DNA of 64,000 nt from an uncultured Oscillospiraceae bacterium (GCA_910587255.1 CAJUKT010000101.1:1-64000); one strand, 5' to 3'. Positions 15,821 through 25,133 are shown, numbered from the stretch's first letter. A program made the numbers and translations. Notes: generated by a model not told the origin, from the letters alone.

Positions 15821-17875
15821 TTATACGGTACAGATACCATATCCATAGATTTCATAATACCCCAGCAGATAGCTTTGTTGGCAACACTTGTCGCCGGAAT
15901 TGCCTTCTACGGTGTAGACCCGGCCATTCTCGACTCGCTCCACGATGCCGACGTGGTCAGGTACGCCATCCTGTGGGCCGGAGAATCCTCCCGGATCGTC
16001 CCAGTCAAAAAACACAACGTCCCCTGGGTTCGGTATATAACTCTTATCCTGCCACAGCCCTCGTTCCTTGAACCACCGGGAGCCTTGGACACAGCCCGCG
16101 AACTTGGGAATCACCCCGGCGTCGATATACCCACACTCGTTGGCGCACCAACTGACAAAGATGGCGCACCAATCCACCCGATAGGTAAAGCCGTACCAGT
16201 TCCAGTAGGGCTGACCGCCTACATTGCCCACCTGGGACAGCGCCACAGATACGATCTCGCCGCTGCCTGTGCCGACACCATAGAGGACGGTGTTCCATAG
16301 ATCCTGGTACTCATCAGAGAGCAGCTCGGCCAACTGTTGACGCTGTTCGGTGTTAAACCCATACAGGTCGGCCATTTCATCTGTGGTTTTGTGGGTGGTG
16401 GTGATATGAAGGGTGGTAGTATCTTCCTCGTCCTCCTCACCCTGGACGGTGCTGGTCAAACTGGACAGCTCGTTCATGTCCCAGAACACCTGCTTCAGCA
16501 GTTCTTTCTTCCCGTCATCCATGGTGATGACCTCTTGGCCGTTGGTGGGGTCGGTGACGGTCTTGACCGCGTACACGGCCAGCACCTCTGGCCAGGCTGC
16601 CCGGGAACCGCTGATACTCAGTGCGTCATAGGTTGCTCCTGCTTTGAATGCCTCCACCCGGTCGTTGTACTCCTGGTTGATTTCCTGCACCGCCGAGGTG
16701 ATGGTCTGGCCTGTTCCGCTATCTGCACCGCTGCCTGTCCCGCCGAAAAAGATTCCCAGTGGGGACGCCAAAATGCCCCCTACCAGGCACAGCACCAGTA
16801 CCACCGGAATTACTGCTCCGCCGGCAGCGGCCAGCGGAGCTGCCAGTGCTCGGATACCTGACACGGCCCCACGCAGGGCCGACACCGCGGCCTTTGCCAC
16901 GGGCCTGCCCGCGTCGGCACAAGCTGCGCTCACTCGCTTCCGCGCAAGCGCGAAAGCTCGTCCGCTCCGCTGTGCCTCCTTTCCCCACAAAGCCAAAGTT
17001 CGGCTTTGCGGGGGCCCCTTTGCCACCCATCTGGTCTGTTGTGCGGTTTTCACCGAGCGGGCTCCGGCCTGAATTGTCTGCCTGGATGAACCAGCCGTTT
17101 TTACTGTCTGACGAGAAGCCCTGCCCACAGCCTTTGCTTCCGAGCGGGTGCTCTTGATCCGGCGCTTACCGCTTGGAACGGTTTCTCGGACAGAATTGCC
17201 GGACTGTTGGCCCTTGGCACTGAACGGTGTGGAGGTGCTTCGAGGGCGGGCAGAACCACCATCCTGCTGTTGAGCGGGAGACGCCCTGCCTGGCTCGATT
17301 TGGCGTCCTGGTTTCTGCAATGCCGCTTTTTTCTGCTGCTCCCGGACAAATTTCTGCCGCCCCTGCTCCATGGGCTGGGACAGCTGGTGCTCTGCCGGGG
17401 TGCCGTTTTTATGGGCAGCACTCTGCTTCCCCCGACCCTGGACATTAGCCTGGTCGGGATGGAGGGTGTCTTTAGTTTTGATCTGGAATGTGCTCCCTTG
17501 TGAACTACGCTCCAATGGTACGGAGCCGCGAACAGCCTCTCTTGTCTTGATCCGTCCAGGTGACGTGTTATCCTGCGGGATATCCGCTGCTGACGGGATA
17601 TCGGGTACGGTACTATCTGCGGGTGGTACTGGCGTATCAGGGCATTTTTCTATGGTTCCGCTCCAAACTTTCTTTTTTCCGTGTACCTTTTCTCTTAACC
17701 GATGCACCGCCTGCTGGCTAACCGCGCGGGCTTTGTCCTGGGCACGGTCAGCCTCGGTCTCCTCCCGCTGTCCGCCTTGAGCGGCATCGCGCATCTGACT
17801 ACGCAGCTTTTCCGTTCCATCCAAAAGTCCGCGCCGAAGAAGCTCCTTCGGCGCGGACTTGACTTTTTCGTTCAC
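15821..17875 (-). CDS. CHAP-domain peptidoglycan hydrolase of the conjugation machinery
   Basis: 684 residues. The N-terminal ~320 residues are low-complexity, basic and Gln-rich; a membrane segment (AGGAVIPVVLVLCLVGGILA) follows near 345-375. The C-terminal ~150 residues are a CHAP amidase with the catalytic Cys in YRVDWCAIFVSWCANE and His in VPDHVGIVE. This matches the CD1107/CwlT-like ICE proteins that open the wall for DNA transfer. The start is probably GTG at 17875, without a clear ribosome binding site. The repeat at 16911-17018 is translated within it, just before the membrane segment. Confidence 0.85.
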   Translation of the reverse strand: MNEKVKSAPKELLRRGLLDGTEKLRSQMRDAAQGGQREETEADRAQDKARAVSQQAVHRLREKVHGKKKVWSGTIEKCPDTPVPPADSTVPDIPSAADIPQDNTSPGRIKTREAVRGSVPLERSSQGSTFQIKTKDTLHPDQANVQGRGKQSAAHKNGTPAEHQLSQPMEQGRQKFVREQQKKAALQKPGRQIEPGRASPAQQQDGGSARPRSTSTPFSAKGQQSGNSVRETVPSGKRRIKSTRSEAKAVGRASRQTVKTAGSSRQTIQAGARSVKTAQQTRWVAKGPPQSRTLALWGKEAQRSGRAFALARKRVSAACADAGRPVAKAAVSALRGAVSGIRALAAPLAAAGGAVIPVVLVLCLVGGILASPLGIFFGGTGSGADSGTGQTITSAVQEINQEYNDRVEAFKAGATYDALSISGSRAAWPEVLAVYAVKTVTDPTNGQEVITMDDGKKELLKQVFWDMNELSSLTSTVQGEEDEEDTTTLHITTTHKTTDEMADLYGFNTEQRQQLAELLSDEYQDLWNTVLYGVGTGSGEIVSVALSQVGNVGGQPYWNWYGFTYRVDWCAIFVSWCANECGYIDAGVIPKFAGCVQGSRWFKERGLWQDKSYIPNPGDVVFFDWDDPGGFSGPQDGVPDHVGIVERVENGRVYTVEGNSGDKCCQQSYLLGYYEIYGYGICTV
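16911..17018 (-). repeat. Intragenic palindromic element, copy B
   Basis: Second copy of the element at 1885-1995, here in sense orientation relative to the host gene. It encodes about 36 extra residues (WGKEAQRSGRAFALARKRV and flanks) in the CHAP protein. The same hairpin end GGGGCCCCCGCAAAGCC ... GGCTTTGTGGGG is present. Confidence 0.75.
17825..17860 (-). repeat. Perfect 15-bp hairpin in the first codons of the CHAP gene
   Basis: AAGTCCGCGCCGAAG and its exact complement around 6 bases, covering codons 6-17. Such a stem at the start of an ORF would block ribosomes or act as an attenuator. Confidence 0.55.
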
Positions 17876-17979
17876 TTTTTGTGGGATGATTCGTTTTTCT
17901 TTGATTTTGGAGATGTTTGATCACCTGCCTTGCGTTTTCAATGTTTTGTGGTAAACTGTCAGAAAAGGGGGAAGCCGCC

Positions 17980-18654
17980 ATGCCTGATACGACAATACAC
18001 AATGCCAACGAATTAGAAGCCCTGGCCCAGCGCCTGGGCCTACTGCCCTTTTTCGCCTGCGGCATCCCCAATTTTTCCGTTGAGGACTTCACCCCCAGCC
18101 GGTTCTGGTTTGTGGATGGTGTTGACGGCCCCTGGGAGTGGCGCATGGAAGTGGCCTGCCGAGGGGCAGTGGCCTATGGCAAGTTGTTCAACAAAAAGGC
18201 TGGATTGGTGAGCCGGGAGTGGTATCCCGACCTGGCCAACTACCGCAGGGACGGGTACGATTTTGATGCCCGATATGAGGACGGGCTGGCCAGCTACAAG
18301 GAGAAGTGTATCGTGGACGTGCTCCTGCGGGATGGCCCTACCCTGTCCAAAGACTTGAAAAAGGCGGCGGGCTTTGGCGGTGACGGCATGAAGGGCTTTG
18401 ACACCGCCATCACCCGCCTGCAAATGCAGACCTACGTCACCGTCCACAGCTTTGAATATTCCAAAGATAAACACGGGAAGCCCTATGGCTGGGGCGTGGC
18501 TCGCTTTGCTGTTTCCGAAGATGTGCTGGGTGAAGAAAGCACCCGGAGCGCATACAGCCGGAGCCCGGAGGAGTCCAAGGCCCGGCTGATGACGCACCTC
18601 CGCACTCTGTGTCCCCACGCACCGGAGGCCGAATTGGAGAAGCTGATCCGTTAG
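17980..18654 (+). CDS. AlkZ-related winged-helix protein
   Basis: 224 residues from the ATG at 17980 (AAAAGGGGGAAGCCGCC before it). The sequence (SREWYPDLANYRRDGYDFDA, LLRDGPTLSKDLKKAAGF) matches the AlkZ-related/YcaQ-like family as I remember it; the true AlkZ is a glycosylase for DNA crosslinks, but this shorter family is uncharacterised. It is on the plus strand, against the flow of the transfer genes, and its stop overlaps the end of virB4 by 4 bases. It is an independent cargo gene. Confidence 0.6.
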   Translation: MPDTTIHNANELEALAQRLGLLPFFACGIPNFSVEDFTPSRFWFVDGVDGPWEWRMEVACRGAVAYGKLFNKKAGLVSREWYPDLANYRRDGYDFDARYEDGLASYKEKCIVDVLLRDGPTLSKDLKKAAGFGGDGMKGFDTAITRLQMQTYVTVHSFEYSKDKHGKPYGWGVARFAVSEDVLGEESTRSAYSRSPEESKARLMTHLRTLCPHAPEAELEKLIR

Positions 18655-20990
18655 GCTGCCGTGCTCTCGGAAAATTTTGTACTCATCAGCTTATAGAGCC
18701 TGGTATTCTTCGGGAAGCTGTTCACGAAGGGTACGATGGCGCTGCCGCACTTGATCAGGCCCCGCCCGGCGTCCACATTGGTGATGTAGGAGAGCTGGTT
18801 GTCCGAAATGTTCAGCAGGCTGGCCAACTCCGCCCGGTCAGTGCCTGCCTGGTTCAGCATGACCAGGAATTCGCTGTTTGCCAGCATGGTGCGGGCGGTG
18901 TGAGAGAGGAGCAAATCTTCCACGTTCTGAGTTGCGCCCGTACACAGCGCTCCGTATTTTCTCACCCGTTTCCAGAGGGTAAACAGGAAGTTCGCACTGT
19001 ATTCATGCTGGAATAAGAGGTAAATCTCATCAATATAGATCCAGGTGTTGCGGCCCAGCTGGCGGTTGCGGATCACCCGGTTGAACACGCTGTCCAGCAC
19101 CACCAGCATCCCCACCGGCAGGAGCTGCTTGCCCAGGTCCCGGATGTCGTAGCAAAGGATGCGGGCATCAGTGTCCACGTTGGTGGGCTTGGCAAACGTG
19201 TTGAGGCTGCCCTCGGTGAACAGCTCGATTGCCAGCGCCACGTCCCGGGCCTCCGGCTCCGGCTGGCGGAGCAGCTCGGCGTAAAAGTCCTGGAGGGTGG
19301 GTGCCGCGCCTTTGTATCCGCCCCGGACGTAGTCACGGTAGCACTGGGCGGTGCAGCGGTCGATGATGGATTTCTCTTTGGCGGACAGCTTGCCCGAGCC
19401 CACCAGCTGTTCGCACAGGGAGAGAAGGAATTCAGACTTCAGCACCACGGGGTTGTCCCCGTCGCCATAGCCCTGTTCCATGTCCAGAGCGTTGATGTGG
19501 TTCCGGGAAGTGGCGGAAATATTGATCACCTCGCCACCCAGGCCCTCAATGATGGGGCCGTACTCCTTTTCCGGGTCGATGACAATGATATCGTCCCCGG
19601 TGGCCAGCGCCACGTTTACGATCTCCTCTTTGGCGGTGAAGGATTTGCCGGAGCCGGACACGCCCAGCACGAAGCCGTTGCCGTTGAGTAGTTCTTTCCG
19701 ATTTGCAATGATGAGGTTCTTGCTGATGGTGTTCTGCCCATAATACACGCCGCCGTGGTCCCGGATCTCCTGGGCCTTAAAGGGCATGAGCACCGCCAGT
19801 GCCTCGGTGGTCAGCGTCCGCAGGGCGTCGATCCGCCGCAGGCCCAGGGGGAGTGCCGTCACCAGCCCATCCGCCTGCTGCCAGTTCAGCGTGGCCAACT
19901 GGCACAGGTGCTTCCGGGCGGTGGCCTGGAGGGTTTCCGTGTCGCTGTCCAGTTCCTCCTTGGTGTCGGCCAGATGCACCAGCGTCACCACGGCGAACAT
20001 CATCCGCTGATCTCGGGTGGTGAGATCGTCCAGCATTTCTCTCGTTTCTTTCCTCTGCTGCTCCAGATCGTAAGGGATAACAGCGGAGAAATTGTTGTTA
20101 TTGTTCTGCCGCCGCTGCCAGTTGGTCACGTTGGTTTCAACCCCGAGCAGACGGCTCTGCATCTCCCGGACGGCCTCGTCCGTGGGCACGGGGATTACAT
20201 CAATGGACAGCATCATGGTGCGGTTGAGGGCCGTCAGCTCGTTCACCATGGAGTCCTTGATGTAGCTGGCGTACTCCTTCAGGAACAGTACCCGGCCATA
20301 TTTGCCGCCCATGATGAAGTGGTCTTTCTTGAACTCGAAGCTATCCGGACAGACCGCATCTTTGAAGGAGTGACCCTTCCGCATCAGATCCCGCAGGTCT
20401 ACCTGGAACTCGGTCTCCTCGCCGGTGCGGTAGAAGTCGTGGAGCACCCGGAGCCGCTCCACCGCGTCCAGCTCCTCGCTGTGGGAGTCCAGATGGTTCA
20501 GCCGGGTGGTGACGTCTGCCGTCACCCGGTCGAAAAATGTGCGGGCCTCCTCGATGCTCTTGCGGTGGACAGAGAGAGTGACGTACCGCTCCTGCACCAC
20601 GCTGTTGGAGCTGTCCGTCACCTTGTCCATGAGCATGGAATTGAACTCGGCCCGGTAGCCGTCCAGGTAATCGTCCTGGCGGGGGATGAGGATCTTCTGC
20701 TCGAAGTCCTGGCGGTTGAGCCGCTTGTTGTTGATGGTGAGCTTGGTGACAGAACCGGCGTCCAGGGCGTTGAGCAGTTCGGAATAACCCAGGAACATGG
20801 ACGTTTTGTCCTCTTTGGACGCGATGGCATAGTTGATGTCGGTGAAACGGATGGTTTTGGAGAACTTGCTCCCGAATTGAAAAATCCCATCCGGCCACAG
20901 GCGGCGGATGGGGATGGTGTCCTGGACGGAACGGGGGATGTCGAAGCCCTCCCGGTCCTGTTTGAGTGCGTTTTGCAGGGTTTTAATCAA
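18651..20990 (-). CDS. virB4: VirB4-like conjugation ATPase
   Basis: 779 residues. The C-terminal ATPase domain has Walker A GVSGSGKS (about 440-447) and Walker B WIYIDEIYLLFQHE. The N-terminal half is the TraE/CagE-type domain. VirB4 powers assembly and substrate passage of the type IV secretion channel at the cytoplasmic face. The start overlaps the PrgI gene end by 8 bases, the standard arrangement in Tn1549-like elements. Confidence 0.95.
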   Translation of the reverse strand: MIKTLQNALKQDREGFDIPRSVQDTIPIRRLWPDGIFQFGSKFSKTIRFTDINYAIASKEDKTSMFLGYSELLNALDAGSVTKLTINNKRLNRQDFEQKILIPRQDDYLDGYRAEFNSMLMDKVTDSSNSVVQERYVTLSVHRKSIEEARTFFDRVTADVTTRLNHLDSHSEELDAVERLRVLHDFYRTGEETEFQVDLRDLMRKGHSFKDAVCPDSFEFKKDHFIMGGKYGRVLFLKEYASYIKDSMVNELTALNRTMMLSIDVIPVPTDEAVREMQSRLLGVETNVTNWQRRQNNNNNFSAVIPYDLEQQRKETREMLDDLTTRDQRMMFAVVTLVHLADTKEELDSDTETLQATARKHLCQLATLNWQQADGLVTALPLGLRRIDALRTLTTEALAVLMPFKAQEIRDHGGVYYGQNTISKNLIIANRKELLNGNGFVLGVSGSGKSFTAKEEIVNVALATGDDIIVIDPEKEYGPIIEGLGGEVINISATSRNHINALDMEQGYGDGDNPVVLKSEFLLSLCEQLVGSGKLSAKEKSIIDRCTAQCYRDYVRGGYKGAAPTLQDFYAELLRQPEPEARDVALAIELFTEGSLNTFAKPTNVDTDARILCYDIRDLGKQLLPVGMLVVLDSVFNRVIRNRQLGRNTWIYIDEIYLLFQHEYSANFLFTLWKRVRKYGALCTGATQNVEDLLLSHTARTMLANSEFLVMLNQAGTDRAELASLLNISDNQLSYITNVDAGRGLIKCGSAIVPFVNSFPKNTRLYKLMSTKFSESTAA

Positions 20991-21336
20991 TGTGCAGAGC
21001 CTCCTTCACGGATGAATTTTCAAGGGCTTTGGCGTACAGGTTGTCCGCCCGGAAAACCAGCTTCTTGGGGTACAGCAGTTCCGAGCGGATGAAGGCCAGC
21101 AGGAACTTTTCGAACGTCATGCCGTTGTACGTGAAAAAGCCGCCCAGGGCAAAGGGGAACGCAGCCAGGACGCAGATCCAGCCGATCTCACCGGTTCCGA
21201 CCACGCCCCGCAGGCCAAAGTACACGCCCACGGCCACCAGTACGGCCAGCAGGGCGAAGACGAGCTGCCGCAGGGACAGGCCGAAGAAGATGCTTTCCTG
21301 ATAGTCCCGGACTTCTTTGTTGATGCGGACTTCTAT
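20983..21336 (-). CDS. PrgI-family membrane protein, apparent ATA start
   Basis: 117 residues beginning (x)EVRINKEVRDYQESIFFGLS, the PrgI family start, with two membrane segments. PrgI is the VirB3-like partner of VirB4. The initiator expected from family length and from the site GGAGG (8 bases upstream) is ATA at 21334-21336. The only in-frame alternatives, GTG or ATT at 21345/21342, overlap or touch the GGAGG. Either a rare non-AUG start is used or the gene is poorly translated. Confidence 0.85.
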   Translation of the reverse strand: MEVRINKEVRDYQESIFFGLSLRQLVFALLAVLVAVGVYFGLRGVVGTGEIGWICVLAAFPFALGGFFTYNGMTFEKFLLAFIRSELLYPKKLVFRADNLYAKALENSSVKEALHID

Positions 21337-21431
21337 AAAAATCACCTCCAGAAATAAATCGGCGGACAGACCGTTGCAAAGTCTGCCCACCTATGGTAAT
21401 ATGCCACAAACTCGAGAAGGAGGACGTGGCA

Positions 21432-21770
21432 ATGATGTTTTTGATTTTAGGGATCGGTGCGTTTTTCCTGCCAATTTTGCTCCACCTGGCGATCCGTCTC
21501 CGCCTGGGTATCCCGATGCTGTACGCAGTGATGGCGCTTACGGTATTTCATGGCTGGTATCAGGCAAATCCGGCCTTTGGGGACGCGATCTTCTTCGGCC
21601 TGGTCGGGCTGGCAGCCCTGTCCTGGGTGGTGACTGCCGCTTGGAAAATCTGTGACGCGTTCGACGAGTGGAGAGCGGATCGAGCGGCGGCGCAGCAGTT
21701 TGCAGACCGTGTTCGGCAGGCCCGGGCCGCAGGCAAATATGCCATTGGCACTGAGGGCCTGTGGCGTTGA
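21432..21770 (+). CDS. Small membrane protein
   Basis: 112 residues from ATGATG at 21432 (GAAGGAGGACGTGGCA before it). Two or three membrane segments are followed by a basic, Ala-rich cytoplasmic tail (RAAAQQFADRVRQARAAG). Family not recognised. It is on the plus strand between PrgI and VirB6 genes, with the DUF3795 gene 60 bases downstream, so the two may form a small cargo operon. Confidence 0.6.
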   Translation: MMFLILGIGAFFLPILLHLAIRLRLGIPMLYAVMALTVFHGWYQANPAFGDAIFFGLVGLAALSWVVTAAWKICDAFDEWRADRAAAQQFADRVRQARAAGKYAIGTEGLWR

Positions 21771-21829
21771 TTTTATCTCTCTCTTATAGTATAGTGAGAG
21801 AACAGATTCAGGCGGGAGGATTCGAATTA

Positions 21830-22363
21830 GTGAAAGGTTTTCATCGAAAAAATCAATTATTCTCCCTGTGCGGACTTAACTGCGGATTGTGTACCATGCA
21901 CTTGGGTAGATATTGCGGTGGGTGTGGTAACGGGAATCAATCTTGTAAAATCGCCCGGTGCAGTCTGGAGCACGGAAGCGTGGAGTATTGCTGTGAGTGT
22001 CCTCACTATCCTTGCGAAAAGTATGAGAAAATTGATGAATATGACTCCTTTATAACCCACAGAAATCGAAAGCCAGATATGGAAAAATTTCGGACTGTCG
22101 GGGCTGACCGCTACAATGCCGAACAGGAGGAAAAGGTGCGTCTACTGGGATATCTACTTTCTTCCTGTAATGACGGGCGCAGGAAAACGCTTTTTTCTCT
22201 GGCAGTCAATTTGCTGGAGCTGTCTGATGTGCGGGCCGTTGTGGATCAGCTTATGGCATCCGACCTGCCAACCATAAAAGAACGCGCTGTGTATGCGGCG
22301 TCACTGCTGCAAGACGTTGCCACTGAAAAAGGGATCACGTTAAAATTGAACAGGAAGAAGTAA
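21830..22363 (+). CDS. DUF3795-type cysteine-rich protein
   Basis: 177 residues from GTG at 21830, chosen for the site GGGAGGA. The N-terminal half has a cysteine pattern typical of DUF3795 (FSLCGLNCGLCTMHLGRYCG, GCGNGNQSC, CCECPHYPCEKY), probably binding metal. The C-terminal half is helical. Such proteins are widespread in anaerobes with no known role. Plus-strand cargo inside the transfer module. Confidence 0.72.
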   Translation: MKGFHRKNQLFSLCGLNCGLCTMHLGRYCGGCGNGNQSCKIARCSLEHGSVEYCCECPHYPCEKYEKIDEYDSFITHRNRKPDMEKFRTVGADRYNAEQEEKVRLLGYLLSSCNDGRRKTLFSLAVNLLELSDVRAVVDQLMASDLPTIKERAVYAASLLQDVATEKGITLKLNRKK

Positions 22364-22380
22364 GCGCGTTTCCTGATCCG

Positions 22381-23235
22381 TCAGCCCAGCCCCATCAGCT
22401 CCCGGATCAGCCGGTCACTCATTTTGATGGCCCCAACCAGTACAAGCATATTGAACAAAAGCTCGCCTACATAATTCCACACGATGGTGGCCGCCGCCAT
22501 GGATTCGTCCCCCAGCGCAGGCGGCGTGGTGGCAAACGCCGAGAAGATCACACAGGCCAGCACGATGACACACCCTTCCAAGCAGATCGCCGCATAGGTT
22601 TTCAAAAAGGCGATGCCGATGCTGCTGGAGGGCTGTCCTGCGAAGCTGGCCATGGGGATGGGCGCGATAGCGGTGGCCATGTAGAGCTTAAAAAAACGGG
22701 AATAAACGGTCAAAATCATTACCAGGGACAGTCCCCAAATGAACAGAGAGCCCAGCAGCGTCACCGCCCACAGGGGGATGCTCTCTAAAAATCCTACCTC
22801 CTCGATGATGTTCACCATTTCGTCAGGGAGCGTAGTTGCCGTCATGGCGGACAAGCCGGACGAACTCATGATGGAGGACACCATGCTTTGGGCGATGCTG
22901 AACAGGGCCGTCATCAGCTCCATGCCATGGGACACCGCCGCCTGGGCCAGCACGAAGCGGACGAAGCACTTGAGCGCCTGCTCCGGCTTCTTCAATTCCG
23001 CAAAACTGCCCATCGTCTTTACCACACCCATTACGAAAAACAGCACCAGCAGGGCGTAGCCCACGGCCTTCAGGCCATCGTTGATGTTGACGATCACAGA
23101 CCAAACCCCGCCGCCCTTGAAGTTTTCCGGGCTGGTGGAGATCAGCGTCCAAATCTCCGCCAGCTTATCGTTCCAGGTGGAGAGCGCGGAATTCAGATTA
23201 TCTACGATCCAGTTTCCACTTCCTATTTGTATCAC
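22381..23235 (-). CDS. VirB6/TrbL-like channel protein
   Basis: 284 residues with about six membrane segments and an N-terminal amphipathic region, as in the VirB6-like proteins that precede PrgI in Tn1549-like ICEs. It would form part of the inner-membrane channel. A terminator hairpin for the preceding cargo (23251-23283) lies just before its start. Confidence 0.85.
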   Translation of the reverse strand: MIQIGSGNWIVDNLNSALSTWNDKLAEIWTLISTSPENFKGGGVWSVIVNINDGLKAVGYALLVLFFVMGVVKTMGSFAELKKPEQALKCFVRFVLAQAAVSHGMELMTALFSIAQSMVSSIMSSSGLSAMTATTLPDEMVNIIEEVGFLESIPLWAVTLLGSLFIWGLSLVMILTVYSRFFKLYMATAIAPIPMASFAGQPSSSIGIAFLKTYAAICLEGCVIVLACVIFSAFATTPPALGDESMAAATIVWNYVGELLFNMLVLVGAIKMSDRLIRELMGLG

Positions 23236-23250
23236 CTCGATTTCAAATGA

Positions 23251-23283
23251 AAATGCCTGGGAGACACTGTCTCCCAGGCATTT
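23251..23283 (-). terminator. Terminator of the esterase/DUF cargo operon
   Basis: 14-bp stem AAATGCCTGGGAGA / TCTCCCAGGCATTT followed on the minus strand by TCATTT. Directly behind the esterase stop at 23288. Confidence 0.75.
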
Positions 23284-23287
23284 TCTC

Positions 23288-23956
23288 TTATTCTGCGGGC
23301 TTTATCAGCGCGTTGATGGCCCGGGTGATCCGGCCCGGCGCATCATTGAAGTGCCCGCCTTGGTTTAATTCAAACGTCACGGGGATGCCCTTGGCCTCCA
23401 GCAGTTCAGCCATTTGTCGGGTGCGCTCTTCCACCACCGCCATCCGGGGATTTCGAGTGTTTTTCTCCCGGTCACCCAGGGAGAGGTAGACCCGTTCCAC
23501 GCCATCCCGCAGTATGCTGGTGTTCATATGCTCCAGAAAGCCGTCGTACCACAAAGAGCCGGAAACGGAAGCGGCCCGGTCAAATGTGTCTGCTTCAAAT
23601 ACGGCCCAAAGTGCAAACAGCCCCGCCAGCGAGTACCCGGCGATGGCCCGGGAGCTGGGTGTGAAGTCCAGCCGGTTTTCCACCAGCGGCACGATGTGCC
23701 CGGTCAGCTTACGCAAAAAAGCCGGGGCGGCGCCGCTGAAATCGTCACTGCCCCGAAACGCCTTCGGCGCGGGCCACGGGGACAACTCCCGGTTCCAGTC
23801 CACGCCGGAGACCGCCGCCAGTGTGGGCTTTGGCTCGTCCAAAGCGGCCCAAACCTCTTTGGCGTCACTCTCATCCATGATGGCGTAAACAACGTCACGG
23901 CTGGTTTCGCCGACAAACAGGCTGATGGTGTATGGCCCATAATTCAAAGTCTGCAT
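23288..23956 (-). CDS. Alpha/beta-hydrolase (esterase-type)
   Basis: 222 residues from the ATG at 23956, preferred over 23968 because GGAG lies six bases ahead. The nucleophile elbow GYSLAG, an acid in SLGDREKNTRNP and the catalytic His in NQGGHFND are visible, as in the esterase D / enterochelin-esterase-like fold. Substrate unknown. It belongs to three cargo genes between Maff2 and VirB6. Confidence 0.8.
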   Translation of the reverse strand: MQTLNYGPYTISLFVGETSRDVVYAIMDESDAKEVWAALDEPKPTLAAVSGVDWNRELSPWPAPKAFRGSDDFSGAAPAFLRKLTGHIVPLVENRLDFTPSSRAIAGYSLAGLFALWAVFEADTFDRAASVSGSLWYDGFLEHMNTSILRDGVERVYLSLGDREKNTRNPRMAVVEERTRQMAELLEAKGIPVTFELNQGGHFNDAPGRITRAINALIKPAE

Positions 23957-23985
23957 GATATGCTCCATTCCGGCTGAACCGTCAG

Positions 23986-24267
23986 TCAGCGCTCCTCAAT
24001 TACAACGTGCAGGGTATCCCCGTCCTTTTTCCCAAGCTGCTCTCGGATGGCCTTGGTCACGCCGATCACGTAGCAGATGTTTCCGCGGGCGTCTTTCAGT
24101 CCCATATTCACGATGCTGCCGTCATAGGGGACACCGTCAAACTCCGCGTGGACCTTGACCCGGCCCTTTCCAAACACCTCCCGGATGTTCCAAGGGAAGG
24201 TGACATATGCGCCGCCCTTTCCCGGCACTTCGTGGAGGAACGCATCATATTCGTATCGTTTTGCCAT
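23986..24267 (-). CDS. DUF1905-domain protein
   Basis: 93 residues from the ATG at 24267 (TGGAGGGGATACCC). The pattern KGGAYVTFPWNIREVFGKGR, HAEFDGVPYDGSI and REQLGKKDGDTL is that of DUF1905, a small beta-barrel domain of unknown function often found alone or with YdeI-type domains. Cargo gene. Confidence 0.8.
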   Translation of the reverse strand: MAKRYEYDAFLHEVPGKGGAYVTFPWNIREVFGKGRVKVHAEFDGVPYDGSIVNMGLKDARGNICYVIGVTKAIREQLGKKDGDTLHVVIEER

Positions 24268-24366
24268 GGGTATCCCCTCCATTTGCTGGAACCCAATTAT
24301 ATCACGCTTGAGGAAAAAATGGAAGCCGCCCGCAACGGACGGCCCCCATTTGAATATGGACATAAC

Positions 24367-25059
24367 TCAGTGGTTTACTTTCGCAAAGGGACAGCGCTTT
24401 CCAATGCACTGGTTGTTCTGGGCCGAATGGCTGCACACCACCTCCGGCTGCTCCATTTCAACGCCGAAGTGTTCCTTCACGAAGTCGATGGCCGCCAGGA
24501 TGGAGAGATAGGAGTCCCGCTTGCAGCAGCGGGGCCCGCCGACTGCCCCGATTTGTCCCAGCGCAGCCGCCGTCATGGAATTGGACAGGCCAAAGGGTTC
24601 TACCGTCAGCGGTGTGGACTTTGAGATGATGGACACAAACATCCCCGCGCTGATCCCCGCGCCACAGGCGCCCCAGAAGCCGCAGGCCCCACCGGGCACA
24701 CTTTTGCCACGGTTCATCATCTCCACCAGCGCCTGGTGCAGATCAATGTCCCCGCCCGCGTTGTGGTAGGCGGTCAGCAGGGCTGTGCCCACCATTACAT
24801 GGTGCTCCGGACCGTGCATATGGCAAAAGGGCTGGGCCATCATCTTTTCCAATATCTCAATGGAATCAGCAGATTTCTCCTTCAGGCACAGGCCGATGAT
24901 AGCGTCCATGCCCGAGGTGTGGCAGTCGTTGCAGACATAGTGCCCATTCACACATCTGGTCTTGCTGTTCTCTTTTTTATGGCATATGGCGCATTCCATA
25001 AGTTCGTCAGCTTCTAAATATTCCAGCGGAGCCTTGCAGATCAGGCATTCTTCCTTCAC
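24367..25059 (-). CDS. DUF5714-type cysteine-rich protein
   Basis: 230 residues from a GTG start at 25059. An N-terminal zinc-ribbon-like part (CLICKAPLEYLEADELMEC) precedes a conserved core with GGACGFWGACGAGISAGMF, and further Cys/His pairs (GGPRCCKRDSY, NNQCIGKRCPF). This is the DUF5714 family of anaerobes, possibly a metal-cluster enzyme. No function is known. Cargo gene. Confidence 0.75.
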   Translation of the reverse strand: MKEECLICKAPLEYLEADELMECAICHKKENSKTRCVNGHYVCNDCHTSGMDAIIGLCLKEKSADSIEILEKMMAQPFCHMHGPEHHVMVGTALLTAYHNAGGDIDLHQALVEMMNRGKSVPGGACGFWGACGAGISAGMFVSIISKSTPLTVEPFGLSNSMTAAALGQIGAVGGPRCCKRDSYLSILAAIDFVKEHFGVEMEQPEVVCSHSAQNNQCIGKRCPFAKVNH

Positions 25060-25133
25060 AGCGCACCTATCCTCTCAAATTAAATTTTTACGATTATACC
25101 ATGGTGCACGGTATCAAGGCAAGACAGATATGC

